A stretch of 64,000 nt of DNA from Gammaproteobacteria bacterium (GTDB lineage Bacteria > Pseudomonadota > Gammaproteobacteria > Pseudomonadales > Porticoccaceae): the NCBI GenBank assembly GCA_016708925.1, contig JADJET010000006.1, positions 124,001 to 188,000 of the forward strand, read 5' to 3'. Positions 28,020-40,821 of this stretch are shown here, piece after piece. A program made the position numbers and the translations under genes. Position 1 is the first letter of the stretch. The number at the start of each line of letters is the position of its first letter. The notes under the pieces were generated by a model. That model was not told the origin of the DNA, ran no database searches, and saw nothing but the letters and a program-made list of their open reading frames with translations.

Positions 28020-28769
28020 ATGAGAAATTTTCTTGCCACCCTCCGCGCCCTGAGGCGACGACCGGGGGTTTCCGCCGGGATGCTCGTGGTGGCGGGTTTG
28101 CTGGCGGGGCTCGCCGTCGGCTTTCGGTGGGGAGCCGACGGCAGCGGGGAACAGGTAGCGATGACCAAGGATCTGGCGGCCCGCCTGGCAGCGGAGCGCG
28201 AGCGCAGCGCCTATCTGGATCAACAGCTGGTCAACCGGATGCTGGCGGCCCAGGTCGACTGGAAGAGCATGGAGCAGGTGCGGCACATGATGGCGGATCT
28301 GGAACAGCAGTTGGCCGCGAGCAAGGAAGAGCTCAATCTCTACCGCTTGCTCCTGCTCCAGGACAGCAGCGTCAAGGGGCTGCATATCGAGCACTGGCGC
28401 GCGACGCCCGCGGACAGCCCCGGACAATACGATTACCGCCTGGTGGTGCGCCAGAACGTCAATCTGCGCGAACCGATGAAAGTGAGCCTGAAAGTCGTGT
28501 TGTCCGGTGACGAGGCTGGAAAAGCTGTCACTTACACGCTGGCCGCCCTCGATGAAGGGGTGGCCAAGACGGTGGTTCCGTTGTCGTTTCGCTACTTCAA
28601 GTTTTTTGAAGGGACACTCGCCATCCCGCCTGGATTTTCACCCCGGGAGGTGGAGGTATCCGTATGGCCGCGGGACAAGCACGAGGATATTCGAATCCGG
28701 AAATTTCCCTGGAGGCGGGGCGAAGTTGACGCACCCGGCGTCGGGACGGGTGATTCCGAGCTTCATTGA
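28020..28769 (+). CDS. DUF6776-like membrane-anchored coiled-coil protein
   Basis: A 249-residue protein with an N-terminal transmembrane helix (about 17-36, VSAGMLVVAGLLAGLAVGF), a coiled-coil region (about 45-110) and a C-terminal beta-rich domain (from LHIEHWRATPADSPGQYDYR) that matches my memory of the hypothetical protein beside argC in pseudomonads. Function is unknown. The 17 bp gap points to co-transcription with argC. The topology suggests a periplasmic C-terminus. Confidence 0.72.
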   Translation: MRNFLATLRALRRRPGVSAGMLVVAGLLAGLAVGFRWGADGSGEQVAMTKDLAARLAAERERSAYLDQQLVNRMLAAQVDWKSMEQVRHMMADLEQQLAASKEELNLYRLLLLQDSSVKGLHIEHWRATPADSPGQYDYRLVVRQNVNLREPMKVSLKVVLSGDEAGKAVTYTLAALDEGVAKTVVPLSFRYFKFFEGTLAIPPGFSPREVEVSVWPRDKHEDIRIRKFPWRRGEVDAPGVGTGDSELH

Positions 28770-28896
28770 CCTTCGCTGCTTCGGGAGGATGCCTTTAATC
28801 CGCCCTGCCATGTCCCCATCTCTGTGGCACCGCCAGGGATTAGGGCGGGAGTGTGGTGCGCCGGCGCCGAGAGCGGCTGCAACGCTGAGCTTCGGC

Positions 28897-28922
28897 TATA
28901 ATGGAAACCGTAATGATTATCA
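28897..28922 (+). promoter_or_regulatory. erpA promoter -10 with Fur-like box
   Basis: A consensus TATAAT lies at 28897-28902, with no good -35. Just downstream, 28908-28922 reads CCGTAATGATTATCA. Against the 7-1-7 Fur consensus TGATAAT-N-ATTATCA the right half matches 7/7 and the left half 4/7. The site would cover the transcription start and block it with iron-loaded Fur. IscR is the other regulator to consider for erpA. Confidence 0.45.
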
Positions 28923-28937
28923 ACTGGTGACACCGCC

Positions 28938-29291
28938 ATGTCCGTCCCGCAGACCTTCACGCCAACTCCTCTTGTCGTTTCGCCAAGCGCGCTCGCCAAG
29001 GTGCGGGCGTTGGTCGAAGAGGAGGGCAACCTTGACCTCAAGCTGCGCGTCTATGTCACAGGCGGCGGTTGTTCGGGGTTTCAGTACGGATTTTCGTTCG
29101 ACGAATTGGTCGCCGAGGACGATACCCGTGTCAACATCGATGGCGTGACGGTGTTGGTCGATCCCCTGAGCTTGCAGTACCTGGTCGGTGCGGAAGTACA
29201 TTACGAGGAAGGCCTGGCGGGGGCCCGCTTCCTCATCCGCAACCCCAACGCCACGACGACCTGCGGTTGTGGTTCCTCGTTTTCGATCTGA
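28938..29291 (+). CDS. erpA: Iron-sulfur cluster insertion protein ErpA
   Basis: A 117-residue A-type carrier. The three cluster cysteines are in TGGGCSGFQYGF and TTCGCGSSFSI. It delivers Fe-S clusters to enzymes such as those of isoprenoid synthesis. The ATG at 28938 fits family length. A TATAAT and a Fur-like box lie just upstream. Confidence 0.97.
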   Translation: MSVPQTFTPTPLVVSPSALAKVRALVEEEGNLDLKLRVYVTGGGCSGFQYGFSFDELVAEDDTRVNIDGVTVLVDPLSLQYLVGAEVHYEEGLAGARFLIRNPNATTTCGCGSSFSI

Positions 29292-29313
29292 TCTGACGCC
29301 TGCCTTCGGACCA

Positions 29314-29766
29314 TTGCTGCGGCTGTGTCTCGGCCTGCTGGTCTGGTGTGCGGTCTGGGCTGTGCAGAATGCTCGGGCGGACGTGGCTCGCATTGCGGAT
29401 GTCCAGGCCGGGCGTCTGGCGATGGTGACGCCGGGCGATTTCAACGCGTTGGCCGCGGCACTGGAACGGGCTGATCGCTTCTTCCTTGATCATGAACCAG
29501 GCGTTGCGCCGGACGCCGTCGTGATGGTGTTGCACGGCTCGGAGGTCGCCGCGTTCCTGCGCCGCAATTACCGGCAGTATCGGTCGGTGATCGATCTCTC
29601 CGCGCGGCTCACCGCCCTCGGGGTAGTGGATATTCGGATCTGCGAAACGCGGCTGCGCGCCCTGGGCGAGGAGGCGTCAGCGTTACTGCCTTTTGTCTCC
29701 ACGGTTCCCTACGGACCGGGCGAAATCGATCGCCTGTTCACGCAAGAGAAATTCAGTGTTTTCTGA
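29314..29766 (+). CDS. Secreted DsrE-like small protein
   Basis: About 150 residues. The N-terminus LLRLCLGLLVWCAVWAVQNARA looks like a signal peptide with an ARA cleavage site. The rest (VVMVLHGSEVAAFLRRNYRQY and VDIRICETRLRALG) has the alternating fold and Cys placement of DsrE/DrsF-like proteins. No ATG exists in this frame near the signal peptide; I chose the TTG at 29314 after a weak CGGA. It starts just after erpA and may be co-transcribed with it. Its redox role is unknown. Confidence 0.68.
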   Translation: MLRLCLGLLVWCAVWAVQNARADVARIADVQAGRLAMVTPGDFNALAAALERADRFFLDHEPGVAPDAVVMVLHGSEVAAFLRRNYRQYRSVIDLSARLTALGVVDIRICETRLRALGEEASALLPFVSTVPYGPGEIDRLFTQEKFSVF

Positions 29767-29782
29767 ACCAGCCTTCGCAGTG

Positions 29783-30931
29783 TCAGCCGGGATAAATCGC
29801 GCCGAGTACAGCCGCTCGGCTGGCGCCCGTTACCGCCGGCAGGTTCCCGGGGCGACCCTGAAGGGTTTCCCGTGCCAGCCACGCAAAGGCGGCGGCTTCG
29901 ACCCACTGGGGATCGATGCCAAGGGCCGCGGTGGTTGCGACCGTCCGTGGTGTCAGCCGCGCCGCTAAATCCGCCAGCAGAGCACTGTTACGTGCCCCGC
30001 CGCCGCAAAGATACACTTCGCTGACCGTCGGATATTTCGCCAGCGCCTGGGTGAGCACGGTCGAGGTAAGCGCCAGTAACGTGGCCTGAACGACGCCGGG
30101 TTCGAGGGCCGGGAAGGCCCGGAGCCGTGCGTCGAGCCAGCCGGGGTTGAACTCCTCGCGCCCCGTGCTCTTCGGCGGCAAGCGACCGAAGAACGGGTGT
30201 TGCAGCAGGGCGCGCAGCAGACTTGCATCGGGAGAATGTGCTTGTGCCCAGGCCCCCGCGCCGTCGTAAGGGCGGTCGAGGTGCCGCTTCACCCAGGCGT
30301 CGAGCAGGCAGTTCCCGGGCCCCACATCGAAACCTGAGACCTCCCCCCGGGCGGGAAGCAGCGTGACGTTCGCGATGCCGCCGACGTTCACGATGGCGCG
30401 ATCGATGTCCTGGTGTCGGAAGGCGGCGGCATGGAAGGGCGGTACGAGTGGCGCGCCCTGGCCCCCCAGGGCGATGTCCCGGCGCCGGAAGTCCGCAACG
30501 GTGGTAATGCCGGTCCGCGCGGCGATACAGTTAGGGTCACCGATCTGGAGGGTAAAGGGGTGGGTGGTCGCGCCGTCGGGCGGGCGATGGCGGATGGTCT
30601 GCCCGTGGCTGCCAATGGCAGCGATCCGGCCCGCAGGAATACCGGCGGTTGTCAGGAGGGCGGCAACGGCGTCGGCGAGTAGTTCGCCCATCTCCCGGTC
30701 GGCGATCCCGACTTGATCGATCGGGTCGCCTTCAATGCCGCCGGGCTGGCAAAGGCGGGCCAGCGCAGCGCGGAGGTGGTCAGGAATGGGTTCGCTGTGG
30801 TGCGCGACAACTTCATGGCGATGTTCGGCCCAATCAATGAGAACGGCGTCAACCGCATCCAGACTGGTGCCTGACATCAGGCCTACGAACCAGGTGCCGG
30901 TCGCGCCAGTGGATGCGCGCCGGAAGCTCAT
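29783..30931 (-). CDS. anmK: Anhydro-N-acetylmuramic acid kinase
   Basis: A 382-residue cell-wall recycling kinase that opens and phosphorylates anhMurNAc. GLMSGTSLDAVDAVLIDW is the ATP-binding signature, and IGSHGQTIRHRP and NVGGIANVTLLP are diagnostic. The ATG overlaps the stop of the M23 peptidase gene by 4 bp (ATGA), so the two cell-wall genes are coupled. Confidence 0.97.
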   Translation of the reverse strand: MSFRRASTGATGTWFVGLMSGTSLDAVDAVLIDWAEHRHEVVAHHSEPIPDHLRAALARLCQPGGIEGDPIDQVGIADREMGELLADAVAALLTTAGIPAGRIAAIGSHGQTIRHRPPDGATTHPFTLQIGDPNCIAARTGITTVADFRRRDIALGGQGAPLVPPFHAAAFRHQDIDRAIVNVGGIANVTLLPARGEVSGFDVGPGNCLLDAWVKRHLDRPYDGAGAWAQAHSPDASLLRALLQHPFFGRLPPKSTGREEFNPGWLDARLRAFPALEPGVVQATLLALTSTVLTQALAKYPTVSEVYLCGGGARNSALLADLAARLTPRTVATTAALGIDPQWVEAAAFAWLARETLQGRPGNLPAVTGASRAAVLGAIYPG

Positions 30932-32262
30932 TCGCGTGTCGCAAGGTGCGCTGTGCCAAGGTGGTCCAGTTGAGCCAACACGGAGTTTGTCCGCATGGCG
31001 AAGGGCGCTTTCAGGCGCGCCGGGATCGAGTCTGCCTTTGGCAACGCCACGGTGCGGGGGTTGCGATGGACGCCATCCACCAGAAATTCGTAGTGCAAAT
31101 GCGGGCCAGTCGCGTACCCGGTCGAGCCCACGGCACCGATGACCTGGCCTTGCTTCACGACCTGCCCCTTCTTGACCCGAAAGCGGTCGAGGTGGTAGTA
31201 CCTGGTTGCGTGCTTGCCGTTATGCTGAATATCGACGTAGTTGCCGCGGGAGTTGCTGTAGCCCACAGCGATGACCTTGCCGCCGCCCGCGGCGTAAACC
31301 GGCGTGCCGCGGGGTGCGGCATAATCGATACCGTTGTGAGGTCGGACGGTCTTGAACAGGGGGTGCAGGCGTCTGGGGTTGAAGTCGGAACTGACCCGAG
31401 TGAAATCCAGCGGAGCGCGCAGGAACTCCTTGCGCATTGGCTGTCCTTCCGGCGTGTAATAGGCGGCAGATCCGTCAGGTCCCACGAAGCGCACAGCCGT
31501 ATAAGTAGTTCCCTGGTTGGTAAAACGGGCGGCGAGGATGTCACCGTTGCCGATTTTGCGGCCGTCGAGATACTGCTCGTCGTACAGGACGCTGAATGTA
31601 TCTCCCGCGCGCAGATCAAGCGCGAAATCGATGTCCCATCCAAAAATGCCGGCTAACTCCATTATTTGCGCCTGCGAGAGTCCAACCGCTGCAGCGTCGG
31701 CGAACAATGACGAGCTGATGCGGCCCTCCCGCACCCGGGGCATGGATTCCGGGGTTTCGACGACATGTTGGCTCTGGAAACTGTTGTCGGAGTCGCCGTG
31801 CTCGTAAAGGTAGGTCTCGGTCGGTGAAGGAGAGTACTTGACCTTGGCCAGCTGGCCTTCCTCGCCAACCGCTACCGCCACGGTCTCTCCTATACGGAGT
31901 TGGGAAAGGGCTTTTGTCTTGCCGTCGGCCTCGACGACAGCGTGAACATCCGCGGTATCAAGTTCCAATCGCTTGAAAACACTGGTCAGGGTGTCGCCGG
32001 AGCGTATCCGCTCTTCGCGCCAAAACAGCGACTCGGCGCCGGCATCCTGAGCCGTGGGCTCACTTGGGCTGGTAAATCTGGCGTCAAGCTCGACCGGGAT
32101 TTCCTGCGCAATCCGTATGGCCTGTACCCGCCCGGAGGGTAGAAGCAGCACCGCGGCGGTGGCCATTGCTACCAAGCCTGCCGCAGCGGCGTGACCCTTT
32201 GGGATGTTGTTCAAAAAGAGGCGGAGGGCCCGGCGTGAGGCCGGCTGGTCTGATGATTTCAT
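30928..32262 (-). CDS. M23 family peptidoglycan endopeptidase (MepM-like)
   Basis: A 444-residue protein with an N-terminal signal anchor (about 26-42, AGLVAMATAAVLLLPSG), a LysM/OapA-like middle (RSGDTLTSVFKRLELD) and a C-terminal LytM domain. Zinc ligands are visible: HNGIDYAAPRGTPVYA (His and Asp) and TGPHLHYEFLVDG (HxH). It cuts cross-linked stem peptides to allow wall expansion. Length matches E. coli MepM (440). It is coupled to anmK and divergent from tyrS. Confidence 0.95.
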   Translation of the reverse strand: MKSSDQPASRRALRLFLNNIPKGHAAAAGLVAMATAAVLLLPSGRVQAIRIAQEIPVELDARFTSPSEPTAQDAGAESLFWREERIRSGDTLTSVFKRLELDTADVHAVVEADGKTKALSQLRIGETVAVAVGEEGQLAKVKYSPSPTETYLYEHGDSDNSFQSQHVVETPESMPRVREGRISSSLFADAAAVGLSQAQIMELAGIFGWDIDFALDLRAGDTFSVLYDEQYLDGRKIGNGDILAARFTNQGTTYTAVRFVGPDGSAAYYTPEGQPMRKEFLRAPLDFTRVSSDFNPRRLHPLFKTVRPHNGIDYAAPRGTPVYAAGGGKVIAVGYSNSRGNYVDIQHNGKHATRYYHLDRFRVKKGQVVKQGQVIGAVGSTGYATGPHLHYEFLVDGVHRNPRTVALPKADSIPARLKAPFAMRTNSVLAQLDHLGTAHLATRE

Positions 32263-32430
32263 GAATTCTTGCCAAGTCAGGTTCTGGGCAGAGTTAGTTG
32301 CGCGGCAAAGTTATCGTAAAACGCCCCAGAGGGGAACCGCTTGCGGTCTGTTTTCCCGCGGTTCTGTCGGCTTGTTTTCAAATATGGTTGGGGTAAGGTT
32401 CACCGCTTTCCGAAAATGCAGAGGGTGTTG

Positions 32431-33750
32431 ATGGTGGGTCACTGTAAGCAAGATCTGGTCGCCGATCTTCAGGAGCGCGGATTGGTGGCTCAAATGAGCG
32501 GTGGGGGCGAGCTTGCGGATCATTTGCATAGCCCGAGAACCATTTACTGCGGATTTGACCCGACGGCAGACAGTTTGCACATAGGCAGTCTGGTTCCCCT
32601 GCTCGCCTTGCGGCGCTTCCAGTTGGCGGGTCATAAGCCGATCGCCCTGGTTGGCGGCGCCACCGGTCTGATCGGCGATCCGAGCCACAAGGCCGAGGAG
32701 CGGCGGCTCAATGCGAATGAAGTGGTCGCCGGCTGGGCCGATCGGTTAAAGGCCCAGGTTGGGCGGTTCATCGATTTTGATGCTGGCACAGCATCCGCGA
32801 TTGTGGTCAACAACCTCGATTGGATGGGCGGGTTCTCGGCACTCGATTTTCTGCGGGACGTCGGCAAGCATTTTTCGGTCAATGCCATGATCAACAAGGA
32901 ATCGGTCCGCCAGCGGCTCGCGCGGAGCGATGCGGGCATATCATTCACGGAATTTTCCTACCTCTTGTTGCAGTCTTATGATTTTGCAGAGCTTTACCAA
33001 AGGTACGGCTGTACCGTGCAGATTGGCGGGTCAGACCAATGGGGAAATATCACCGGGGGCATTGACCTTGCCCGCCGATTGCATCGCGCCACAGTTTATG
33101 GGCTCACCTTACCCTTGGTGACCAAGGCGGATGGCTCTAAATTCGGGAAAACCGAGTCGGGCACAGTTTGGCTCGATCCGAGCAAGACCTCGCCGTATGC
33201 CTTTTACCAGTTCTGGGTGAATACGTCGGATGCGGACGCCTACCGGTTTTTGCGCTATTTCACCTTTCTGCCGGTGGCTGAAATATCAGCCATCGAGCAG
33301 GCTGACGCCGCGCGTTCCGGCCGCAGGATGGTGCAACAGGTATTGGCGCAACAGTTGACGGAATTGGTGCATGGCCGCGACGCGGTGGTGGCCGCGCACA
33401 GGATTGCCGTTGCCCTGTTCGAGGGGGGCGGAGCCGCCGCCCTGACCGAGCAAGACCTTGCGCAGCTCAAGCAAGACGGATTGGGTTGTACGCGAGTTGG
33501 TCGCTCACGCCTCGCTGAAAAAACCTTCGTGCAACTCCTTGTTGGGGTCGGCGCCGCTGCCTCGGGAAAGCAGGTCAAGGATGCTTTGGCGCGCGGAGCC
33601 GTAACCGTAAATGACAGGGCGGTGTCCGCTGCGGAAAGCGTGCAGTCCGAAGCGGTGCTGGCACCGGAGCGGGCTCTGTTCGGGCGATTCTATCTCGTGC
33701 GAATTGGCAAGAAGCAGCACCATCTGTTCGAGGTGGCTGGTGACGGTTGA
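32431..33750 (+). CDS. tyrS: Tyrosyl-tRNA synthetase
   Basis: A 439-residue class I synthetase. YCGFDPTADSLHIGSLVPL has the HIGH-like motif, GGSDQWGNI lines the tyrosine pocket, KFGKTESG is the KMSKS equivalent, and a C-terminal S4 RNA-binding domain runs from about 370. Of several in-frame starts, I chose the ATG at 32431 because AGAGGG lies 5 bp upstream. It is directly followed by the rrn promoter region. Confidence 0.96.
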   Translation: MVGHCKQDLVADLQERGLVAQMSGGGELADHLHSPRTIYCGFDPTADSLHIGSLVPLLALRRFQLAGHKPIALVGGATGLIGDPSHKAEERRLNANEVVAGWADRLKAQVGRFIDFDAGTASAIVVNNLDWMGGFSALDFLRDVGKHFSVNAMINKESVRQRLARSDAGISFTEFSYLLLQSYDFAELYQRYGCTVQIGGSDQWGNITGGIDLARRLHRATVYGLTLPLVTKADGSKFGKTESGTVWLDPSKTSPYAFYQFWVNTSDADAYRFLRYFTFLPVAEISAIEQADAARSGRRMVQQVLAQQLTELVHGRDAVVAAHRIAVALFEGGGAAALTEQDLAQLKQDGLGCTRVGRSRLAEKTFVQLLVGVGAAASGKQVKDALARGAVTVNDRAVSAAESVQSEAVLAPERALFGRFYLVRIGKKQHHLFEVAGDG

Positions 33751-33789
33751 TCCGCGAGAGACCAAGTTTGACGGCATGCAAAAAGCCTG

Positions 33790-33817
33790 TTGACACGGGT
33801 TTTTCAGTCGCTACAAT
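33790..33817 (+). promoter_or_regulatory. rrn promoter P1
   Basis: TTGACA (33790-33795) and TACAAT (33812-33817) are separated by 16 bp, a near-consensus sigma-70 promoter. A GC-rich discriminator (GCGCGCC) follows, as is usual for stringently controlled rRNA promoters. Confidence 0.8.
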
Positions 33818-33893
33818 GCGCGCCTCGCTGAGACGGGGGTTTCCCGCCCAGCGAGGAAAATGCCGAAAGAAGGCAAAAATTACAGATTTACGA

Positions 33894-33921
33894 TTGACTT
33901 AAAGGCTGGCACGCGTAAAAT
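33894..33921 (+). promoter_or_regulatory. rrn promoter P2
   Basis: TTGACT (33894-33899) and TAAAAT (33916-33921) are separated by 16 bp. The segment just upstream is A/T-rich (AAAAATTACAGATTTACGA), as expected of an UP element. The initiating region then enters a C9G6 tract. Confidence 0.7.
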
Positions 33922-34022
33922 GTGCAGCCCCCCCCCGGGGGGAGAGAACGCCCCCAAATCATCGGGGCAAGGGGCGTGGGGGGTTGTGATAGAAAAAGCC
34001 CCGGGCATCATCAAGCGCAAGT

Positions 34023-34046
34023 AACTCATCAATTCAGTAATGAGTT
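34023..34046 (+). other. rrn leader hairpin
   Basis: Arms AACTCAT (34023-34029) and ATGAGTT (34040-34046) close a 10 nt loop shortly before the 16S start. It may take part in precursor processing. Confidence 0.5.
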
Positions 34047-34083
34047 GGTAAGCAAAAGTGTTTGAGCCAAGTAATGAAAAGTT

Positions 34084-35616
<1,533 letters not shown>

Positions 35617-35704
35617 AACACTGAGCCGGAACTGCCGGCGTGAGTGTCCACACCAATTGCTTGATCGATGAGCTAGAGACCAGGGGCTGAGAACCGTGTC
35701 AGAT

Positions 35705-35781
<77 letters not shown>

Positions 35782-35823
35782 TCTGGCGGAAGAACGCGCG
35801 TCTCTGGTCATGGCAGTCACGAA

Positions 35824-35899
35824 GGGGCTGTAGCTCAGCTGGGAGAGCGCCTGCCTTGCACGCAGGAGGTCAGCGGTTCGATCCCGCTCAGCTCCACCA
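35824..35899 (+). tRNA. alaT: tRNA-Ala (UGC)
   Basis: 76 nt including CCA. The acceptor stem has the G3-U70 wobble pair that marks alanine tRNAs, the anticodon is TGC in CCTTGCACG, and the T-arm is CGGTTCGATCCCG. It is the second spacer tRNA, 42 nt after tRNA-Ile. Confidence 0.98.
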
Positions 35900-35999
35900 C
35901 TGGTGGTGGGCTGAGAGCGAGGCGAAGGCAGAGGGGAGAGGGGCAGCGCAGACTACGGCGATCCACGGGTTGCTCCAGTCTGGGTTTTACACCCGGAGA

Positions 36000-36010
36000 G
36001 TTCTTTAACA
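36000..36010 (+). promoter_or_regulatory. boxA antitermination element of the 23S spacer
   Basis: GTTCTTTAACA at 36000-36010 matches the rRNA boxA core that recruits NusB-S10. It lies in the 296 bp alaT-23S spacer as in other gammaproteobacteria. Confidence 0.75.
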
Positions 36011-36068
36011 AGGTAGAAGTGTGATAGCGAATGATTGCGGAAGTGTGATGCTTCTGCGATCTACGTAG

Positions 36069-36089
36069 TATGTGTGAGGTACACACATA
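36069..36089 (+). other. Spacer hairpin upstream of 23S
   Basis: Perfect 8 bp arms TATGTGTG and CACACATA close a 5 nt loop between boxA and the 23S start. A role in processing or structure of the spacer transcript is likely. Confidence 0.5.
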
Positions 36090-36195
36090 ATTGCGAGTCA
36101 AGCGTATATCCGGTGTGAGGTGTTGCGAAGCTTGGTCGCTCGTGGCACCGATGAGATGTATTTGCGGCTGTGTAGCGACGATTGTTTCGGTATAT

Positions 36196-39108
<2,913 letters not shown>

Positions 39109-39195
39109 ATAACCCAAACGATTGGGTGCATCGCCGGAACGACGGATGACAATCCGAGGCGGCTATCACCCTCAACCGATTCCGAGGCACCCGTT

Positions 39196-39314
39196 TGCCT
39201 GGCGATCTTAGAGACGTAGAACCACCTGATCCCATCTCGAACTCAGTAGTGAAATGCGTCATCGCCGATGGTAGTGTGGGGTCTCCCCATGTGAGAGTAG
39301 GTCATCGCCAGGCT
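39196..39314 (+). rRNA. rrf: 5S ribosomal RNA
   Basis: About 119 nt. TGCCTGGCG at the 5' end pairs with CGCCAGGC at the 3' end, and the core GATGGTAGTGTGGGGTCTCC is the conserved loop. It lies 87 nt after 23S and ends the operon. Ends may vary by one or two bases. Confidence 0.95.
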
Positions 39315-39322
39315 TTAATACT

Positions 39323-39358
39323 AAAAGGGGCACCGACTCACGTCGGTGCCCCTTTTTT
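39323..39358 (+). terminator. rrn operon terminator
   Basis: An 11 bp perfect stem (GGGGCACCGAC / GTCGGTGCCCC) with a 4 nt loop, extended by A-T pairs, is followed by six T residues. It is the only strong plus-strand terminator near the 5S end. Confidence 0.93.
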
Positions 39359-39534
39359 CAATTCCGGGTCCCAGAAAAATAGTCGCCTTCGGCGGGCAGC
39401 CCATGTGGGCGGCGAGGCGCTAACGTCGCGTCCGCACGCATGCTTCGGCGGAAAATGAAAAGCGGCTGCGTGCAACCCGCCCAAATAGCACATGCTAGAC
39501 TGCGAGCAATCAGCCGCCGACGCGGTGTTGCGCA

Positions 39535-40755
39535 ATGAAGTCCAGTGATGCCAAACGTATTTCCGCGGGCGGCAAGACCCCTGTGTTCGCACTCCCTCTG
39601 GGTATCTGGGTGCTTGGCCTGGGCTCGCTGTTCATGGACATGTCGTCGGAGCTGATTCACAGTCTGTTGCCGCTCTTCATGGCATCTGGGCTCGGCGTGT
39701 CGGTCGCAACCATAGGTCTTGTTGAGGGTGTCGCCGAGGCCACCGCCGCCGTCACCAAGGTGTTTTCGGGAACGCTCAGCGACTGGCTCGGCAAGCGCAA
39801 GCTGCTGCTGGTGTTGGGCTACGGGCTTGCCGCCCTGACCAAGCCAGTGTTTCCACTCGCGTCTTCCGTGGCCTGGGTGTTCGGCGCGCGTTTTGTCGAT
39901 CGCCTCGGCAAGGGCATTCGCGGCGCGCCCCGCGACGCGCTGCTCGCCGACATTACTCCGGCCTCCTTGCGGGGCGCGGCCTACGGCCTGCGCCAGGCGC
40001 TGGATTCGGTGGGGGCGTTTGCCGGACCTCTGCTCGCGATAGCGGGAATGGTCTGGTTCGCCAACGATTTTCGCGCCGCGATGTGGTTGGCGGTCCCTCC
40101 GGCTTTCATCGCGGTGGCGCTGCTGGTGCGTTATGTCCGTGAACCCGAACCAACCGCCGGCGCCACGGCGCGGGAGCCGCTCGCATTGCGCGACGCGCGC
40201 CAGCTGCCGCGGCGTTTCTGGGGGGTGGTGGTGCTGGGCGCGGTGTTCACGTTGGCGCGTTTCAGCGAGGCGTTTCTGGTGTTGCGGGCCCAGGACGTCG
40301 GTTTCCAGCTGATGCTGGTGCCGGTGGTGATGGTGGTGATGAACGTGTTTTACGCCCTGTGCGCCTATCCCGCCGGGTCCGCCGCTGATCGCTATCGACC
40401 GCGTACCCTGCTGCTGCTGGGGCTCGTGGTGTTGATCGCCTCCGACCTGGTGCTCGCCGCAGCTTCGGGGCCGGTGCCGATGCTGACCGGCGCGGCGCTC
40501 TGGGGCATCCACATGGCACTTACTCAGGGCCTGCTGGCGAAGCTGGTGGCCGACACCGCGCCCGTGCGTCTGCGCGGGACGGCGTTTGGTATTTTCCATC
40601 TGGTCAGCGGTGGCGCGCTGCTCGCCGCGAGCGCGATCGCCGGGGTGCTCTGGAGTGTCCTGGGCGCTCCGGCCACGTTTGTGGCAGGAGCCGCCTTCGC
40701 CGGCATCGCTGCGGCGGGGTTGCTAGCGTATCGGGCTGCGCCCCCGGCAGCGTAA
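39535..40755 (+). CDS. MFS transporter
   Basis: A 406-residue polytopic protein with about 12 hydrophobic helices. The loop between helices 2 and 3 reads GTLSDWLGKRK, the MFS-type DxxGxRK/R signature, and ARFVDRLGKGIRGAPRDALL follows in the next loop, seen in the branch that includes YfiS-like and metal/drug efflux proteins. Its substrate is unknown. It stands alone, 176 bp after the rrn terminator, and converges with the acvB-like gene. Confidence 0.88.
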   Translation: MKSSDAKRISAGGKTPVFALPLGIWVLGLGSLFMDMSSELIHSLLPLFMASGLGVSVATIGLVEGVAEATAAVTKVFSGTLSDWLGKRKLLLVLGYGLAALTKPVFPLASSVAWVFGARFVDRLGKGIRGAPRDALLADITPASLRGAAYGLRQALDSVGAFAGPLLAIAGMVWFANDFRAAMWLAVPPAFIAVALLVRYVREPEPTAGATAREPLALRDARQLPRRFWGVVVLGAVFTLARFSEAFLVLRAQDVGFQLMLVPVVMVVMNVFYALCAYPAGSAADRYRPRTLLLLGLVVLIASDLVLAAASGPVPMLTGAALWGIHMALTQGLLAKLVADTAPVRLRGTAFGIFHLVSGGALLAASAIAGVLWSVLGAPATFVAGAAFAGIAAAGLLAYRAAPPAA

Positions 40756-40821
40756 GCTCCGCGGCTTGAACCGGTTGGTGTGCGTCGGAACTGATCCCGC
40801 GACGTGCTTCGTCCGACGGCG

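Larger units (their letters stand above)
33751..34083 (+). other. rrn leader and promoter region
   Basis: This 333 bp segment contains no protein gene. It holds two promoter-like elements (P1 and P2), an A/T-rich UP-like segment (about 33873-33892), a C9G6 tract just after P2 (33928-33942), and a 7 bp hairpin near the 16S start. I did not find a perfect boxA in this leader. Confidence 0.8.

Noticed and set aside
32341..32430. Longer tyrS N-terminus
   Set aside because: The in-frame upstream starts have no SD; AGAGGG precedes the ATG at 32431.
39358..40599. A 413-codon minus-strand ORF antisense to the MFS transporter
   Set aside because: His/Gln/Arg-rich shadow without any domain motif; the plus strand has MFS signatures.
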